Source of the DNA: a virus
Virus record (IMG/VR): IMGVR_UViG_3300031825_000053
Span: 1-34,404 of that record
Reading direction: 5' to 3' (one strand)
DNA length: 34,404 bases
Part shown: positions 1 to 6,822 of the stretch, one piece after another
Layout: each line of letters opens with the position of its first letter
Position numbering within the stretch: position 1 is the stretch's first letter
The notes under the pieces: generated by a model
The model's input: only the letters and a program-made list of their open reading frames with translations
The model's database searches: none
What the model was told of the DNA's origin: nothing
Made by a program: the position numbers and the translations under genes

Positions 1-143
1 AGGACAAATACGACTATGCCATGGAAATAGCGGCCAAGAATGGGCGAGACGCGCCAAGCGAAGATGATGAAATGGATGGAATCCGCGCACTTATCGACGC
101 CGCCATCGACCACGAGCAGCCCGCACAAAGGGGTGGGGCGTAA
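1..143 (+). CDS. 3' end of an unidentified phage gene (partial)
   Basis: An open frame enters from the left edge (first full codon at base 3) and ends at TAA 141-143, giving 46 visible residues. The tail is acidic, with alternating Asp/Glu and Ala, and has no motif I recognise. Its stop is directly followed by the GTG start of the primase gene, so the two are probably co-transcribed and translationally coupled. Function cannot be judged from this fragment. Confidence 0.6.
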   Translation, partial: DKYDYAMEIAAKNGRDAPSEDDEMDGIRALIDAAIDHEQPAQRGGA

Positions 144-1115
144 GTGCTCGACTTCTCAACCGCGCCAGTAAACGCGCCCACCGCAGAGTTGACGGATGAT
201 AGTGACGCCCTGCGTCAGTATCTCATCTCGACGCTCGAGACGTGGCTGCCCAGACTGCTACCTGCTGGCAAGACGCATTCAGGTGAGTTCAGGGCGGGCA
301 GCGTGCATGGTGAGGCTGGCGGATCGTTCTCAATGCGCCTCACGGGGCAACGCCGCGGCATGTGGATGGACCACGCGACAGGCGAGGGCGGGGATGTGTT
401 TGACCTGCTGATGGTCACGGAGGGTGTGGACTTCGCAGGCGCGATCGCACTGGCGCGCGATATGTCTGGGCTCAAGATGCGCGCCACGCCACCGCATAAG
501 ACGCGCGAAAGATCGGCGGAGGATGACCGCAAGATCGTAGAGAAGGTGCTGTGGTATGCAGACGCGCAGCGCGTCATCCACACGAACTATCTGCGGAGCC
601 GCGGGATCACGATCGACGCAGAGGATCTGTTGTCCCACAGGTCTCTAAGGCACGTGAGCGGCACGCTACACCCGGCCATGCTGGGCAAGGTGCGCAACGT
701 GGCGGGCGATGTGACAGGGCTGCATCGCACGTATCTTTCTGCGGACGCACGGGGAAAGGCCGCCGTCGAGCCGAACAAGATGATGCTGGGGCGCACCCTG
801 GGCTGCGCTGTCCGGCTGGCACCGCATAGTGATGTGCTGGGGCTTTGTGAGGGTATCGAGACGGGGCTGTCGGTGATGATGCTGTTTCCGGGGGTGCCGG
901 TGTGGGCAACGCTGTCGACGAGTGGGATGCGCGGCGTGGTGTTGCCTGACGCAGTAAAGGAGGTGGCGATCTTCGCAGACAACGATCAGCCTGGGCGCGA
1001 CGCAGCGAATGTGTTGAGTGTGAGGTTGATGAGTGAGGGGCGGCGGGTGAGGGTGGTGTATCCAAAGGACAATTACGGGGACTTCAATGATGAGCTCGTT
1101 CAGGGTAAAGCTTAG
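144..1115 (+). CDS. Toprim-domain DNA primase
   Basis: This 323-residue protein probably makes RNA primers for phage DNA replication together with the helicase encoded downstream. The N-terminal half has the GGSFSMRLTGQRRGMW / DHATGEGGDVFDLL pattern of phage primases of the CHC2/VirE-associated group, but no zinc-binding Cys/His set. The C-terminal half is a Toprim fold: LCEGIETGLS supplies the catalytic Glu (about E236), and IFADNDQPGRDAA supplies the metal-binding DxD (D279, D281). The start is GTG immediately after the previous stop; no other start fits as well. The 3' end overlaps the next small gene by 29 bases. Its first residues (LDFSTA) match those of the helicase at 1666, which is unusual. 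The family call is firm; the replication role is inferred from family and neighbour. Confidence 0.85.
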   Translation: MLDFSTAPVNAPTAELTDDSDALRQYLISTLETWLPRLLPAGKTHSGEFRAGSVHGEAGGSFSMRLTGQRRGMWMDHATGEGGDVFDLLMVTEGVDFAGAIALARDMSGLKMRATPPHKTRERSAEDDRKIVEKVLWYADAQRVIHTNYLRSRGITIDAEDLLSHRSLRHVSGTLHPAMLGKVRNVAGDVTGLHRTYLSADARGKAAVEPNKMMLGRTLGCAVRLAPHSDVLGLCEGIETGLSVMMLFPGVPVWATLSTSGMRGVVLPDAVKEVAIFADNDQPGRDAANVLSVRLMSEGRRVRVVYPKDNYGDFNDELVQGKA

Positions 1116-1278
1116 CTTCAATCCGCCAGACACGCGCGTGCTAGACCTTGGCGTGTTTCACCGTAGAGAGCATGGTGAGGCTGCGATCAAGGCGGCGCGG
1201 GAGAAGTATAAGGGCATGCTCAAGAGGCTCGAGATTGGAGATCACACGCTCACTGCGGTGCCCGTCTCTGCGCGTTGA
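1087..1278 (+). CDS. Small hypothetical protein in the replication cluster
   Basis: A 63-residue basic protein overlapping the primase 3' end by 29 bases. ATG at 1087 and ATG at 1090 are both possible starts; a GGGG-rich stretch just upstream could serve as a ribosome binding site. The sequence reads like a small alpha/beta protein (VKLSFNPPDTRVLDLG, then a Lys/Arg-rich helix AAIKAAREKYKGML). I do not recognise a family. The overlap with the primase suggests coupled translation. Confidence 0.55.
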   Translation: MMSSFRVKLSFNPPDTRVLDLGVFHRREHGEAAIKAAREKYKGMLKRLEIGDHTLTAVPVSAR

Positions 1279-1281
1279 GTG

Positions 1282-1310
1282 TTGAAAGTGTAGAAGGCTG
1301 CGGGGATTAT
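1282..1310 (+). promoter_or_regulatory. Putative sigma70-like promoter with the phage repeat motif
   Basis: TTGAAA (1282-1287), a 17-base spacer and GATTAT (1305-1310). The -35 side carries the recurring motif TGTTGAAAGTGTAGAA that also precedes other gene blocks in this window. It would drive the DUF1737-like gene, the helicase and possibly the resolvase. The -10 matches consensus at four of six positions. Confidence 0.55.
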
Positions 1311-1337
1311 TCGAGGCATGGTGCTGAAAACACCGAC

Positions 1338-1472
1338 ATGGATGCGCCGATGACCACGATACAGTCTTCCGAATTGGTTTCAAGGGTTGTGGGTATCGGG
1401 AGTGGACGTAATACAAGACCTCGAAAGGGGAAATATCGTCCGCCGCTGCGCATTCCGGTTTTCAGCTCCTGA
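1338..1472 (+). CDS. Doubtful small basic ORF
   Basis: An open frame runs to TGA at 1470-1472. It could start at TTG 1275, but that start lies inside the promoter motif; ATG 1338 (44 residues) and ATG 1350 are more plausible. The C-terminus is basic and Pro-rich (RPRKGKYRPPLRIPVF). No convincing ribosome binding site precedes any start and no family is recognised, so this may be untranslated leader. Confidence 0.25.
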   Translation: MDAPMTTIQSSELVSRVVGIGSGRNTRPRKGKYRPPLRIPVFSS

Positions 1473-1499
1473 CAACTCACACATAAGGAGAATTCCGCA

Positions 1500-1661
1500 A
1501 TGACTACCGACTATCAAATCGTAACGAGCATCGACGATAACTTGGTTCAGGAGACGGTGAAGGCATTCTTGGATGACGGCTACTCACTTCGAGGCGATCT
1601 TATCGTCGCGTATGATGAAAGCGCGGGCTCACTCGTCTATACCCAAGTCGTAGTGAAGTAG
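1500..1661 (+). CDS. DUF1737-like small protein
   Basis: A 53-residue protein with a good ribosome binding site (AAGGAG at 1485-1490) before ATG 1500. The pattern YQIVTS...VQETVKAFLDDGY....GDLIV..D...LVYTQVVVK resembles the short DUF1737 family: an N-terminal strand, a helix ending in a Gly-aromatic turn, a second strand and a C-terminal Q-x-x-V-K. Members are small proteins of unknown role often found in phages. It ends four bases before the helicase ATG. The assignment is from memory of the family pattern. Confidence 0.7.
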   Translation: MTTDYQIVTSIDDNLVQETVKAFLDDGYSLRGDLIVAYDESAGSLVYTQVVVK

Positions 1662-1665
1662 CGGC

Positions 1666-3297
1666 ATGGACTTCTCAACCGCCCTCGTGGTGCAGGACGA
1701 GACTGCGCCGCCGACAATTGAAACGAAACTTGACGCACTCCTTCACGGGTGCGGCAAGGTTATAGAGCCACGCGAGTTCGATCAAATACAGCAGGACGCG
1801 GAGTGCTCCAATAGCAGCACAACCTCCGAGCAGATGCGCCAGCTGATGCAGGACTTGCGCGTCACGTGTCGCAACGACGCCATCGGTGTTGACAAGGTGC
1901 TCAAGGTGCTCGCCAACAAGACGGGCACCTCTGTCGTCGTGCTCCGCAAAGTGTATGCGACGATCGCGAAGCCGGTTGTGCCGGTGCGCAAGGACTTCAC
2001 CGGCCGCTCCATCGACGAGCTCACCGGCAAAGACCTGTGGGACTTCCTCGACTTGGACCAGGACGAGAACGGCACGGCGGTGCTGGATAACATGAACAAC
2101 GCCATCAAGGTGCTCGAGGCAGACACCAGGCTCAAGGGTCACATCTGGTTCGATGAGTTTGCGAACAGGATCCGCACGCGCCTCATCCTGAATGACGGTG
2201 GCGTTGCGCTGGGTCCTGAGCGCGAGTGGACGGACACGGACGACAAGCTTCTCACGCCCTACATGCAGGGCGTCATCGGCATGCCGTGGATGCGTGTGCA
2301 GACGGTCTCGGACGCGGTGCAGGCGGTGGCGCACCGCAGGCATGTGAACCCGCCGATGGAGTGGATGGAGTCTCTGCGTTGGGACGGCGTAGAGCGCCTA
2401 CCCACGGTCCTGCGCGACGCCTTCGGCGCCCCCGACACCGCATACATATCAGCCGTAGGCCGATGCTTTTTCGTGTCCATCGTGGCCCGCGTCTACCGGC
2501 CGGGCTGCAAGGTGGATACCGTGCCAGTGTTCGAGGGCGGGCAGGGCATGGGCAAGTCGCAGGCGATCGGCATTATTGGCGGGGAGTGGGGCAAGGAGTG
2601 CCACGAACAGGTGACAAGCAAGGACTTCTACCAAGTGCTAGACGGCAACATGGTGGTCGAGATCGCGGAGATGCACTCGTTCAGCCGGCATGAGGTGGAG
2701 CGCATCAAGGGCGTCATCTCGTGTGCCGTGGACCGTTACAGGGCGCCTTACGCGCGGCACGCGGAGAGCCATCCGCGGCGCACGGTGCTGGTTGGCACGA
2801 CGAACCGGGACGACTGGAATTCGGACGAGACAGGTGCGCGGCGCTTCTGGCCGATCCCCTGCACCAGAGTAGATTTGGGCTACCTCAGGACCTGGAGGGA
2901 TCAGCTATTTGCGGAGGCTGTGGCGCGTCTGAAGCGCGACGAATCGTGGTGGGACGTGCCCATCATCGAGGCTCGAGAGCAGCAGTCTCAGCGCCGCCCT
3001 GACGACGTTTGGACGGAGTTTGTGCGGACCTATGTTGACGGCGGCCAGTGCGAATATGGGCAGGGCGTGCGCTCCGATATGTTCGAGCGGAAGGACGAAG
3101 TGCGGGTTTCGGAGGTGCTTCGGGGTGCCCTGCGCATCCCGATCGATCGGCAGGACAAGCATGAGCAGATGCGGGTAGCTGCAATTCTTACACTGTTGGG
3201 TTGGCGCAGGGCGCAGCGCGGGCCGGCGGGGTCGCGATACAAATGCTGGATTCGTCCAATGGATTTTCACGATGCGGTATTCGAGCCGTCGGAATAG
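1666..3297 (+). CDS. VapE-type (virulence-associated E) replicative helicase/ATPase
   Basis: A 543-residue P-loop ATPase of the VapE/VirE group, which acts as phage or satellite replication helicase. Walker A is FEGGQGMGKS (about 289-298). VVEIAEM (330-336) is Walker B-like. VLVGTTNRDDWNSD followed by GARRFWPI (about 374-397) is the sensor region typical of the family. The N-terminal ~180 residues lack a recognisable domain and may bind DNA or the primase. ATG 1666 follows the previous stop by four bases with only a weak ribosome binding site, implying coupling. With the Toprim primase at 144 it forms the usual primase-helicase pair, with primase and helicase as separate proteins. Confidence 0.85.
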   Translation: MDFSTALVVQDETAPPTIETKLDALLHGCGKVIEPREFDQIQQDAECSNSSTTSEQMRQLMQDLRVTCRNDAIGVDKVLKVLANKTGTSVVVLRKVYATIAKPVVPVRKDFTGRSIDELTGKDLWDFLDLDQDENGTAVLDNMNNAIKVLEADTRLKGHIWFDEFANRIRTRLILNDGGVALGPEREWTDTDDKLLTPYMQGVIGMPWMRVQTVSDAVQAVAHRRHVNPPMEWMESLRWDGVERLPTVLRDAFGAPDTAYISAVGRCFFVSIVARVYRPGCKVDTVPVFEGGQGMGKSQAIGIIGGEWGKECHEQVTSKDFYQVLDGNMVVEIAEMHSFSRHEVERIKGVISCAVDRYRAPYARHAESHPRRTVLVGTTNRDDWNSDETGARRFWPIPCTRVDLGYLRTWRDQLFAEAVARLKRDESWWDVPIIEAREQQSQRRPDDVWTEFVRTYVDGGQCEYGQGVRSDMFERKDEVRVSEVLRGALRIPIDRQDKHEQMRVAAILTLLGWRRAQRGPAGSRYKCWIRPMDFHDAVFEPSE

Positions 3298-3300
3298 GGC

Positions 3301-3437
3301 TATGAACCCACGTGAACCACCTCAAAACCATATTCTGAAAGTCATAGTGTAAATGTGATGTCGGGAGCCTGAAAAATACTATAGGGGAGTTGGAGAGGTC
3401 GCTTTTAGGTGGTTTTGGTGGTTCAGGTGGGTGCATA
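3301..3437. repeat. Long imperfect inverted repeat bounding a non-coding stretch
   Basis: Left arm 3301-3329 and right arm 3411-3437 are reverse complements over about 25 of 27 paired positions, with one 2-base bulge and two mismatches. They flank 81 bases that include GAAAAATACTATAGGGG (about 3371-3387), which looks like a -10 element. The structure lies directly between the helicase stop and the resolvase start. It could be a replication origin, a structured RNA or a miniature inserted element; the sequence alone does not decide. Confidence 0.65.
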
Positions 3438-3451
3438 AAGGGAGAAAACCT

Positions 3452-4027
3452 ATGACATTCAAATACTTCGTCGGCGTAGACCCCGGTTTGACAGGTGGTG
3501 TCGCGATAATCGATGGCGAGGGAGACGTAGTATTGTTGCAGACTATACCAACCCAGGCACAGGGCGGGTATATCAAGCGCCGCGTTGACCCTCGAGCGTT
3601 TAGGGCGATGCTGCTCAGCGCGATCTACATGCCGGCACTCTGCGCAGTCGAAAGCGTCTGGGTCCGTCCCACCGATACCCGCACCAGCGGTGCCAGCCTG
3701 GTTCAATCAGCCGCTCTGGCAGAGGGTGTACTGGTGGGCCTGGGCGCCACAGTTCTGCGCCCGCTCCCGCAACTGTGGAAGCGAGCCATGGGCGTTACGG
3801 GGTCCAAGGAGACCAGCCTACAGCGCGCTAGGGCGCTGTGGTCTGCCCTAGTGTGGACTGACCACAACCTTGCGGAGTCGGCCTTGCTGGCGCGGTTCTG
3901 CTTCTTGCAAAGGGACAAGCCGCTGGAAGCGTGGGAAGTGGTAGAGAAAAAGAAACGCCCTAGCAAGGGCGCTAGGGCGAAGTGGGGAGGGGCGCAGCAG
4001 GGCACGCAGGGCAAGCAGGGCGCCTAG
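3452..4027 (+). CDS. RuvC-like Holliday junction resolvase
   Basis: A 191-residue RNase H-fold nuclease that would cut branched DNA intermediates during recombination or before packaging. It opens with FVGVDPGLTGGVAII, where D10 is the first metal ligand. AVESVW gives E67, and WTDHNLAESALLA (about 136-146) holds the last acidic residues, as in phage RuvC homologues. ATG 3452 is preferred because AAAGGGAG sits nine bases upstream; an in-frame GTG at 3431 lies inside the inverted repeat. The C-terminal ~40 residues are Lys/Gly/Gln-rich and overlap, on the other strand, a leftward terminator and a small ORF, so the tail may be shaped by those elements. Confidence 0.85.
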   Translation: MTFKYFVGVDPGLTGGVAIIDGEGDVVLLQTIPTQAQGGYIKRRVDPRAFRAMLLSAIYMPALCAVESVWVRPTDTRTSGASLVQSAALAEGVLVGLGATVLRPLPQLWKRAMGVTGSKETSLQRARALWSALVWTDHNLAESALLARFCFLQRDKPLEAWEVVEKKKRPSKGARAKWGGAQQGTQGKQGA

Positions 4028-4069
4028 GCCCATCAGGAACCCGAGCAGCACCTCAGCGAAGTAAGGCAT
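3848..4069 (-). CDS. Possible small membrane protein, antisense to the resolvase 3' end
   Basis: A 73-residue ORF with a strong ribosome binding site (GGAGGT) before its ATG at 4069. Residues 5-26 form one hydrophobic segment (EVLLGFLMGLGALLALRALL), followed by a basic Pro/Arg-rich tail. It is the last frame of the leftward cluster, 18 bases after the 25-residue peptide. The problem is that an intrinsic terminator at 3956-3979 lies within it, so only about the first 30 codons may be transcribed. Either termination is partial or only the start is a real coding remnant. Confidence 0.4.
   Translation of the reverse strand: MPYFAEVLLGFLMGLGALLALRALLRPSPLRPSALARAFLFLYHFPRFQRLVPLQEAEPRQQGRLRKVVVSPH
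3946..3979 (-). terminator. Leftward intrinsic terminator
   Basis: A perfect 9-bp stem CGCCCTAGC / GCTAGGGCG with a 6-base loop spans 3956-3979. Read leftward, the stem is followed by TTTCTTTTTCTC, the T-tract of a rho-independent terminator. There is no T-tract in the rightward direction. It would stop transcripts of the leftward accessory cluster before they run antisense through the resolvase and helicase genes. Confidence 0.8.
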
Positions 4070-4087
4070 CTTGAGCTACCTCCGGTA

Positions 4088-4165
4088 TTACCTGACAGAC
4101 CAGGCAACGGTTGTGATGCAAAGTATGGCGGCTAGGGCCAGGGTAAGGTCTAGGGCGATTTTCAT
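4088..4165 (-). CDS. 25-residue single-span membrane peptide
   Basis: ATG at 4165 overlaps the TGA of the upstream gene (ATGA) and is preceded by GGAGGTGGCGTC, a strong ribosome binding site inside the previous gene. The peptide is Met-Lys-Ile followed by a hydrophobic stretch (LTLALAAILCITTVAW) and ends Ser-Val-Arg. It resembles a minimal transmembrane peptide. Coupling and ribosome binding site support translation; function is unknown. Confidence 0.55.
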   Translation of the reverse strand: MKIALDLTLALAAILCITTVAWSVR

Positions 4166-4335
4166 GACGCCACCTCCGTTATCCACTGCGCCAGCAACCG
4201 GCCAGCGAGCTCCGGCGTCAACTTGAATGTGCGGATGAAGAACAGGATGGCGTCGTACGTAGGCATGGTAGCGATATAGGGCGAACGCAGGAACTGGCGC
4301 ATGTCGTCCGTTAATTCTGCGGTGTATGTGGTCAT
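4162..4335 (-). CDS. Hypothetical 57-residue accessory protein
   Basis: The start is ATG 4335, overlapping the stop of the upstream gene as ATGA, with GGGGAG upstream. The frame is open further upstream, but those codons read through another real gene and are rejected. The protein has a mixed helical composition (LTDDMRQFLRSPYIATMPTYDAILFF then a C-terminal helix LAGRLLAQWITEV). No family is recognised. Confidence 0.65.
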   Translation of the reverse strand: MTTYTAELTDDMRQFLRSPYIATMPTYDAILFFIRTFKLTPELAGRLLAQWITEVAS

Positions 4336-4583
4336 TGCGATCTCCCCGTTATGGCGGTGACGCCGGCCGTCAAAAGAAACTCGGCGCGCGCCGCTTCGTT
4401 GCGGCTCTTGAACGTGGGGCGCTCCTCGAACGGCCGCGAATCGCAGACGATGCGCCACTTGCGATCCGGGTAGTTGCGTGAGACACAACCGCACGCACCC
4501 GATGCGTAACGCACTTCCGACACGTACCATCCACCGTGACGCCATGGCGTGTATGTAAACCTTATGGGGATTGTGGTGCTCAT
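4332..4583 (-). CDS. Hypothetical 83-residue accessory protein
   Basis: A small basic protein, start ATG 4583 with AAAGGA upstream. It begins with beta-like aromatic sequence (IRFTYTPWRHGGWYVSEVRY), has three Cys in the middle (ACGCVSRNY and RIVCDSR), and then a segment (FKSRNEAARAEFLL) that recurs in small phage proteins. The stop overlaps the next start. Function unknown. Confidence 0.65.
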   Translation of the reverse strand: MSTTIPIRFTYTPWRHGGWYVSEVRYASGACGCVSRNYPDRKWRIVCDSRPFEERPTFKSRNEAARAEFLLTAGVTAITGRSQ

Positions 4584-4620
4584 TGTTTGATTCCTTTCAC
4601 GGGTGTGTGGTGCAGGGCTA

Positions 4621-5193
4621 CTAGGTTAAAAAGTCCGCGAAGCACTCGTAGACGATCTGCGTGAATTCGTTGCGAGACGCATCCCTCGCGGCAGCCCACG
4701 CAGCATCCCACGCAGCATCCCACGCAGCAGCCCTCGCGGCAGCCCTCGCGGCAGCCCTCGCGGCAGCCCTCGCGGCAGCCCACGCGGCAGCCCTCGCAGC
4801 AGCCCTCGCGGCAGCCCTTAACGATGCGTCGCCGGTCATGAGGTAATCCAGCACCACCTGCGGCGCGTCCCACAGGTCAACTACTAAAAGCGCTTCCATA
4901 CGCGCGAAATGACGCAGCAGTTCAGTTGCGTCCGTGCGGGCGATGATCCTGCGACGCCGGCACACCAGCTTGTCGTCCTGCTCTGCCTCGATTCCCTCGA
5001 TCTCGACAAGGCACAGCGTTGTGCCGGGCGCGTACTGCAGCGCATCGAACGGATTGCGTGAGGCATGCAGCCCACTGGCGCAAATCTTCACCGGGCCTTT
5101 GTGTTCCAGCCATACGCCATCTGCGGGTATGGGCGTCCCATCGCGCAGCGTCTCGCCTACGAAATGCCAGGCAAGTTCTGGTTTCTTTTTCAC
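4621..5193 (-). CDS. DUF7666-like protein with an alanine-rich 4-residue repeat tail
   Basis: A 190-residue protein. Residues 1-115 fit a phage/bacterial family I recall as DUF7666: WHFVGETLRDG near the start, GLHASRNPFDALQYAPG in the middle, DKLVCRRRRIIARTDATELLRHFAR, then VVDLWDAP. The following ~50 residues are a degenerate repeat of Ala-Ala-Arg/Trp-Ala, predicted as a long helix with Arg/Trp on one face, encoded by twelve 12-base units (4679-4822). The last 15 residues leave the repeat. Its start overlaps the end of the upstream gene (ATGA). Biochemical function is not known to me. Copy-number change in the repeat would alter helix length without a frameshift. Confidence 0.7.
   Translation of the reverse strand: MKKKPELAWHFVGETLRDGTPIPADGVWLEHKGPVKICASGLHASRNPFDALQYAPGTTLCLVEIEGIEAEQDDKLVCRRRRIIARTDATELLRHFARMEALLVVDLWDAPQVVLDYLMTGDASLRAAARAAARAAAWAAARAAARAAARAAARAAAWDAAWDAAWAAARDASRNEFTQIVYECFADFLT
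4679..4822. repeat. Twelve tandem 12-base units within the DUF7666-like gene
   Basis: Plus-strand unit gcagccctcgcg. Four consecutive identical copies lie at 4727-4774; the others differ by one to four bases (gcatcccacgca, gcagcccacgcg, gcagcccttaac). Each unit encodes four residues on the minus strand. Confidence 0.9.
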
Positions 5194-5453
5194 GGTGCTT
5201 TTGCTCCTTTAGTTATGAGTGTGGGGTGAGCCGCACGAAGGCGTCCAAGGCGTTCCGCATCGGCCACGCATTGGCAGTTCGGATTGCTCTGCGCGGTGCG
5301 CATGACCTCGGCGCCGCGCCTGGTGCGAAATGGACCGATGACCGCCGCGTAATGCCTGCCGTGCGTTTCCTGGGTTGGCGTGCCGATCGCGCGGAATATC
5401 TCGCGCTTGTGGTCTGGGCGTATGCCCACATAAAGCTTTACTCGCAATGCCAT
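5190..5453 (-). CDS. Hypothetical 87-residue protein
   Basis: A small basic protein starting at ATG 5453. It reads as one compact domain: YVGIRPDHKREIFRA, then HYAAVIGPFRTRRGAEVM and CQCVADAERLGRL. The GPFRTRRGAE segment is common in small phage proteins of unknown function. Its stop overlaps the start of the DUF7666-like gene by four bases, so the pair is coupled. Confidence 0.65.
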   Translation of the reverse strand: MALRVKLYVGIRPDHKREIFRAIGTPTQETHGRHYAAVIGPFRTRRGAEVMRTAQSNPNCQCVADAERLGRLRAAHPTLITKGAKAP

Positions 5454-5536
5454 GATCTAACCCTTATAGAGAGCGAAAACCTCGCCCCTGCTGCCCACTC
5501 CTGGGGTGCTGTAGGGAATGGGCAGGGAGGGCGGGG

Positions 5537-6010
5537 TTACGAAAACCAGCGCAAAGCGATTGAGCAGCCGAATTCCTTACGCAGCGCGGATCGTAGCCAG
5601 TCGCCCGCGGACATGCCGTTGTGTTTGCCCTCCGCGTCTGGCTTCGGCATACAGTGCTCACGGTAGTAATCCCAGATTGCAGACGCGAGCACGGCGCACG
5701 CTGCGCGCCGGTATTCCGTCGGGAAGTATTGGCCGGCACAGTAGTCAATCGAGACTCGCTCGCCCCCCTCCTTGATGGTGAGGCGGCCCGAGTAGGAACG
5801 CTTCACGGCGCTTAGAAGATCATCGGCCGTGATGCTGTCACGCCAGGCAACGGCATCGATCAGGGTTTGTGCGTGGTGCCTGTCCCTGGTGATGCTGCGC
5901 ATTTCGGAGCGATACGCGCTCACGTCGCCATAGTTGGCGAATTCGAGACCGGGGCGTTGTGAAATGAATGCGCGTAGCGCCTGCAGGATCCGTTCTTTTC
6001 TGGGTTCCAT
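5537..6010 (-). CDS. Hypothetical 157-residue protein
   Basis: Start ATG 6010. A mainly helical, charged protein (RKERILQALRAFISQRPGL..., then RDRHHAQTLIDAVAWRDSITADDLL) with a second half containing YCAGQYFPTEYRRAACAVLASAIWDYYR and GMSAGDWLRSALRKEFG. I do not recognise a domain. A TGTCGAATCTGTAGCAC motif lies 27 bases upstream on the same strand, suggesting its own regulated transcript. An 83-base gap separates it from the next gene. Confidence 0.65.
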   Translation of the reverse strand: MEPRKERILQALRAFISQRPGLEFANYGDVSAYRSEMRSITRDRHHAQTLIDAVAWRDSITADDLLSAVKRSYSGRLTIKEGGERVSIDYCAGQYFPTEYRRAACAVLASAIWDYYREHCMPKPDAEGKHNGMSAGDWLRSALRKEFGCSIALRWFS

Positions 6011-6036
6011 GATGTGTCCTTGTTTGTTGGGTGTTA

Positions 6037-6053
6037 GTGCTACAGATTCGACA
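6037..6053 (-). promoter_or_regulatory. Repeated 17-bp regulatory motif, leftward copy
   Basis: Read leftward: TGTCGAATCTGTAGCAC. It matches rightward copies at 7707-7723 and 29804-29820 at 14 of 17 positions across all three. It sits 27 bases before the ATG at 6010. No good -10 hexamer follows at sigma70 spacing, so it may be an activator or phage-factor site rather than a plain promoter. Confidence 0.5.
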
Positions 6054-6065
6054 TCAAGAACAAAG

Positions 6066-6584
6066 CTATCGAGCCAGGCGTTTGCAATGCGCTATTTGGG
6101 TATTGTCGCCATACTGAACTGCGTGCCATGGCTTACCATCCGGGCCGATGAACCATGCGTCATAGCGGCGCCGCGTGATGTTGTGGCTTCCCGTTCGTTT
6201 GTGGCTTACCTTGAAGCGAAGCGAGCCGGGCCAGTTAGTTACTTCCCAAGTCCAAAAAGGCGAACCAGTTTTTACTGGTGACTCGTGCTTAACGTCAGTG
6301 AGGTAAAGCGTAGCGCGGCCGGTTGAAATCATTTGCTCGCGGTCATGCTTTGCGCAGCATGCGTAACAGATTGCCGGACTACGCTCGATCGTTTCGCCTT
6401 TCTTGACATCCGGCGCGTCCGTATGCGTTGCGACACGCTCCGCCGCGCCGCAACCGTATCCAGATCCGCCGGTATCTGGTTTCGCCGGTAACGCGGCGCC
6501 GCATTCGTGGCAATGTGTAGGACTCGGGCCAAAGCCAGATCCCCATCCGTTGCGATGTCGGACGTGGTAAGAATATGTGGACAT
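6066..6584 (-). CDS. Hypothetical protein with zinc-ribbon-like Cys pairs
   Basis: A 172-residue protein starting at ATG 6584. Cys pairs HCHECGAAL and GYGCG near residues 24-46, then ICYACCAKHD near 72-81, could bind zinc. The C-terminal half is beta-rich and aromatic (FWTWEVTNWPGSLRFKV, RYDAWFIGPDGKPWHAVQYG). The GKPWHAVQYG-type ending is seen in small phage proteins of unknown function. No catalytic motif is visible. Confidence 0.6.
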   Translation of the reverse strand: MSTYSYHVRHRNGWGSGFGPSPTHCHECGAALPAKPDTGGSGYGCGAAERVATHTDAPDVKKGETIERSPAICYACCAKHDREQMISTGRATLYLTDVKHESPVKTGSPFWTWEVTNWPGSLRFKVSHKRTGSHNITRRRYDAWFIGPDGKPWHAVQYGDNTQIAHCKRLAR

Positions 6585-6611
6585 GATCGTTTCCTGTCTG
6601 CGTTGAAAAGG

Positions 6612-6821
6612 TTAATACCCAAGCCATTCGCGCACAGCAGTCCACGTAGGCGCGAGCTCCACGGTCCGCGAGCCGGGAACGCCGTTGACCGTGAAGTCTT
6701 CGATGGCGCGCAAGCGACCGTCAATGCTTGAGATCCATGCGCGCTGATTGTGTTGGCGGATGTAGGCAACGAGGCGGTGCAGGGTGTTTTGCGGCGTGGG
6801 GTGTGTGGCTTGGGTTGGCAT
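6612..6821 (-). CDS. Hypothetical 69-residue protein
   Basis: ATG 6821 is chosen because GGAGGTGTGAC precedes it; the frame is open for 17 more codons upstream but those overlap another gene. It contains HRLVAYIRQHNQRAW, DGRLRAIEDFTVNG and a C-terminal APTWTAVREWLGY typical of small phage accessory proteins. The start lies one base after the upstream gene's stop, so translation is coupled. Confidence 0.65.
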   Translation of the reverse strand: MPTQATHPTPQNTLHRLVAYIRQHNQRAWISSIDGRLRAIEDFTVNGVPGSRTVELAPTWTAVREWLGY

Positions 6822-6822
6822 G

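Noticed and set aside
3371-3387. T7-like promoter (AATACTATAGGGGAG)
   Set aside because: It lacks the central part of the T7 consensus, and no phage RNA polymerase gene is visible; at most it contains a -10 hexamer.
4580-4873. Open frame with Cys-Arg-Glu-Gly-Cys repeats
   Set aside because: It is the 12-base repeat of the DUF7666-like gene read in another frame; the real gene is the Ala-rich frame with an intact conserved N-terminal domain.
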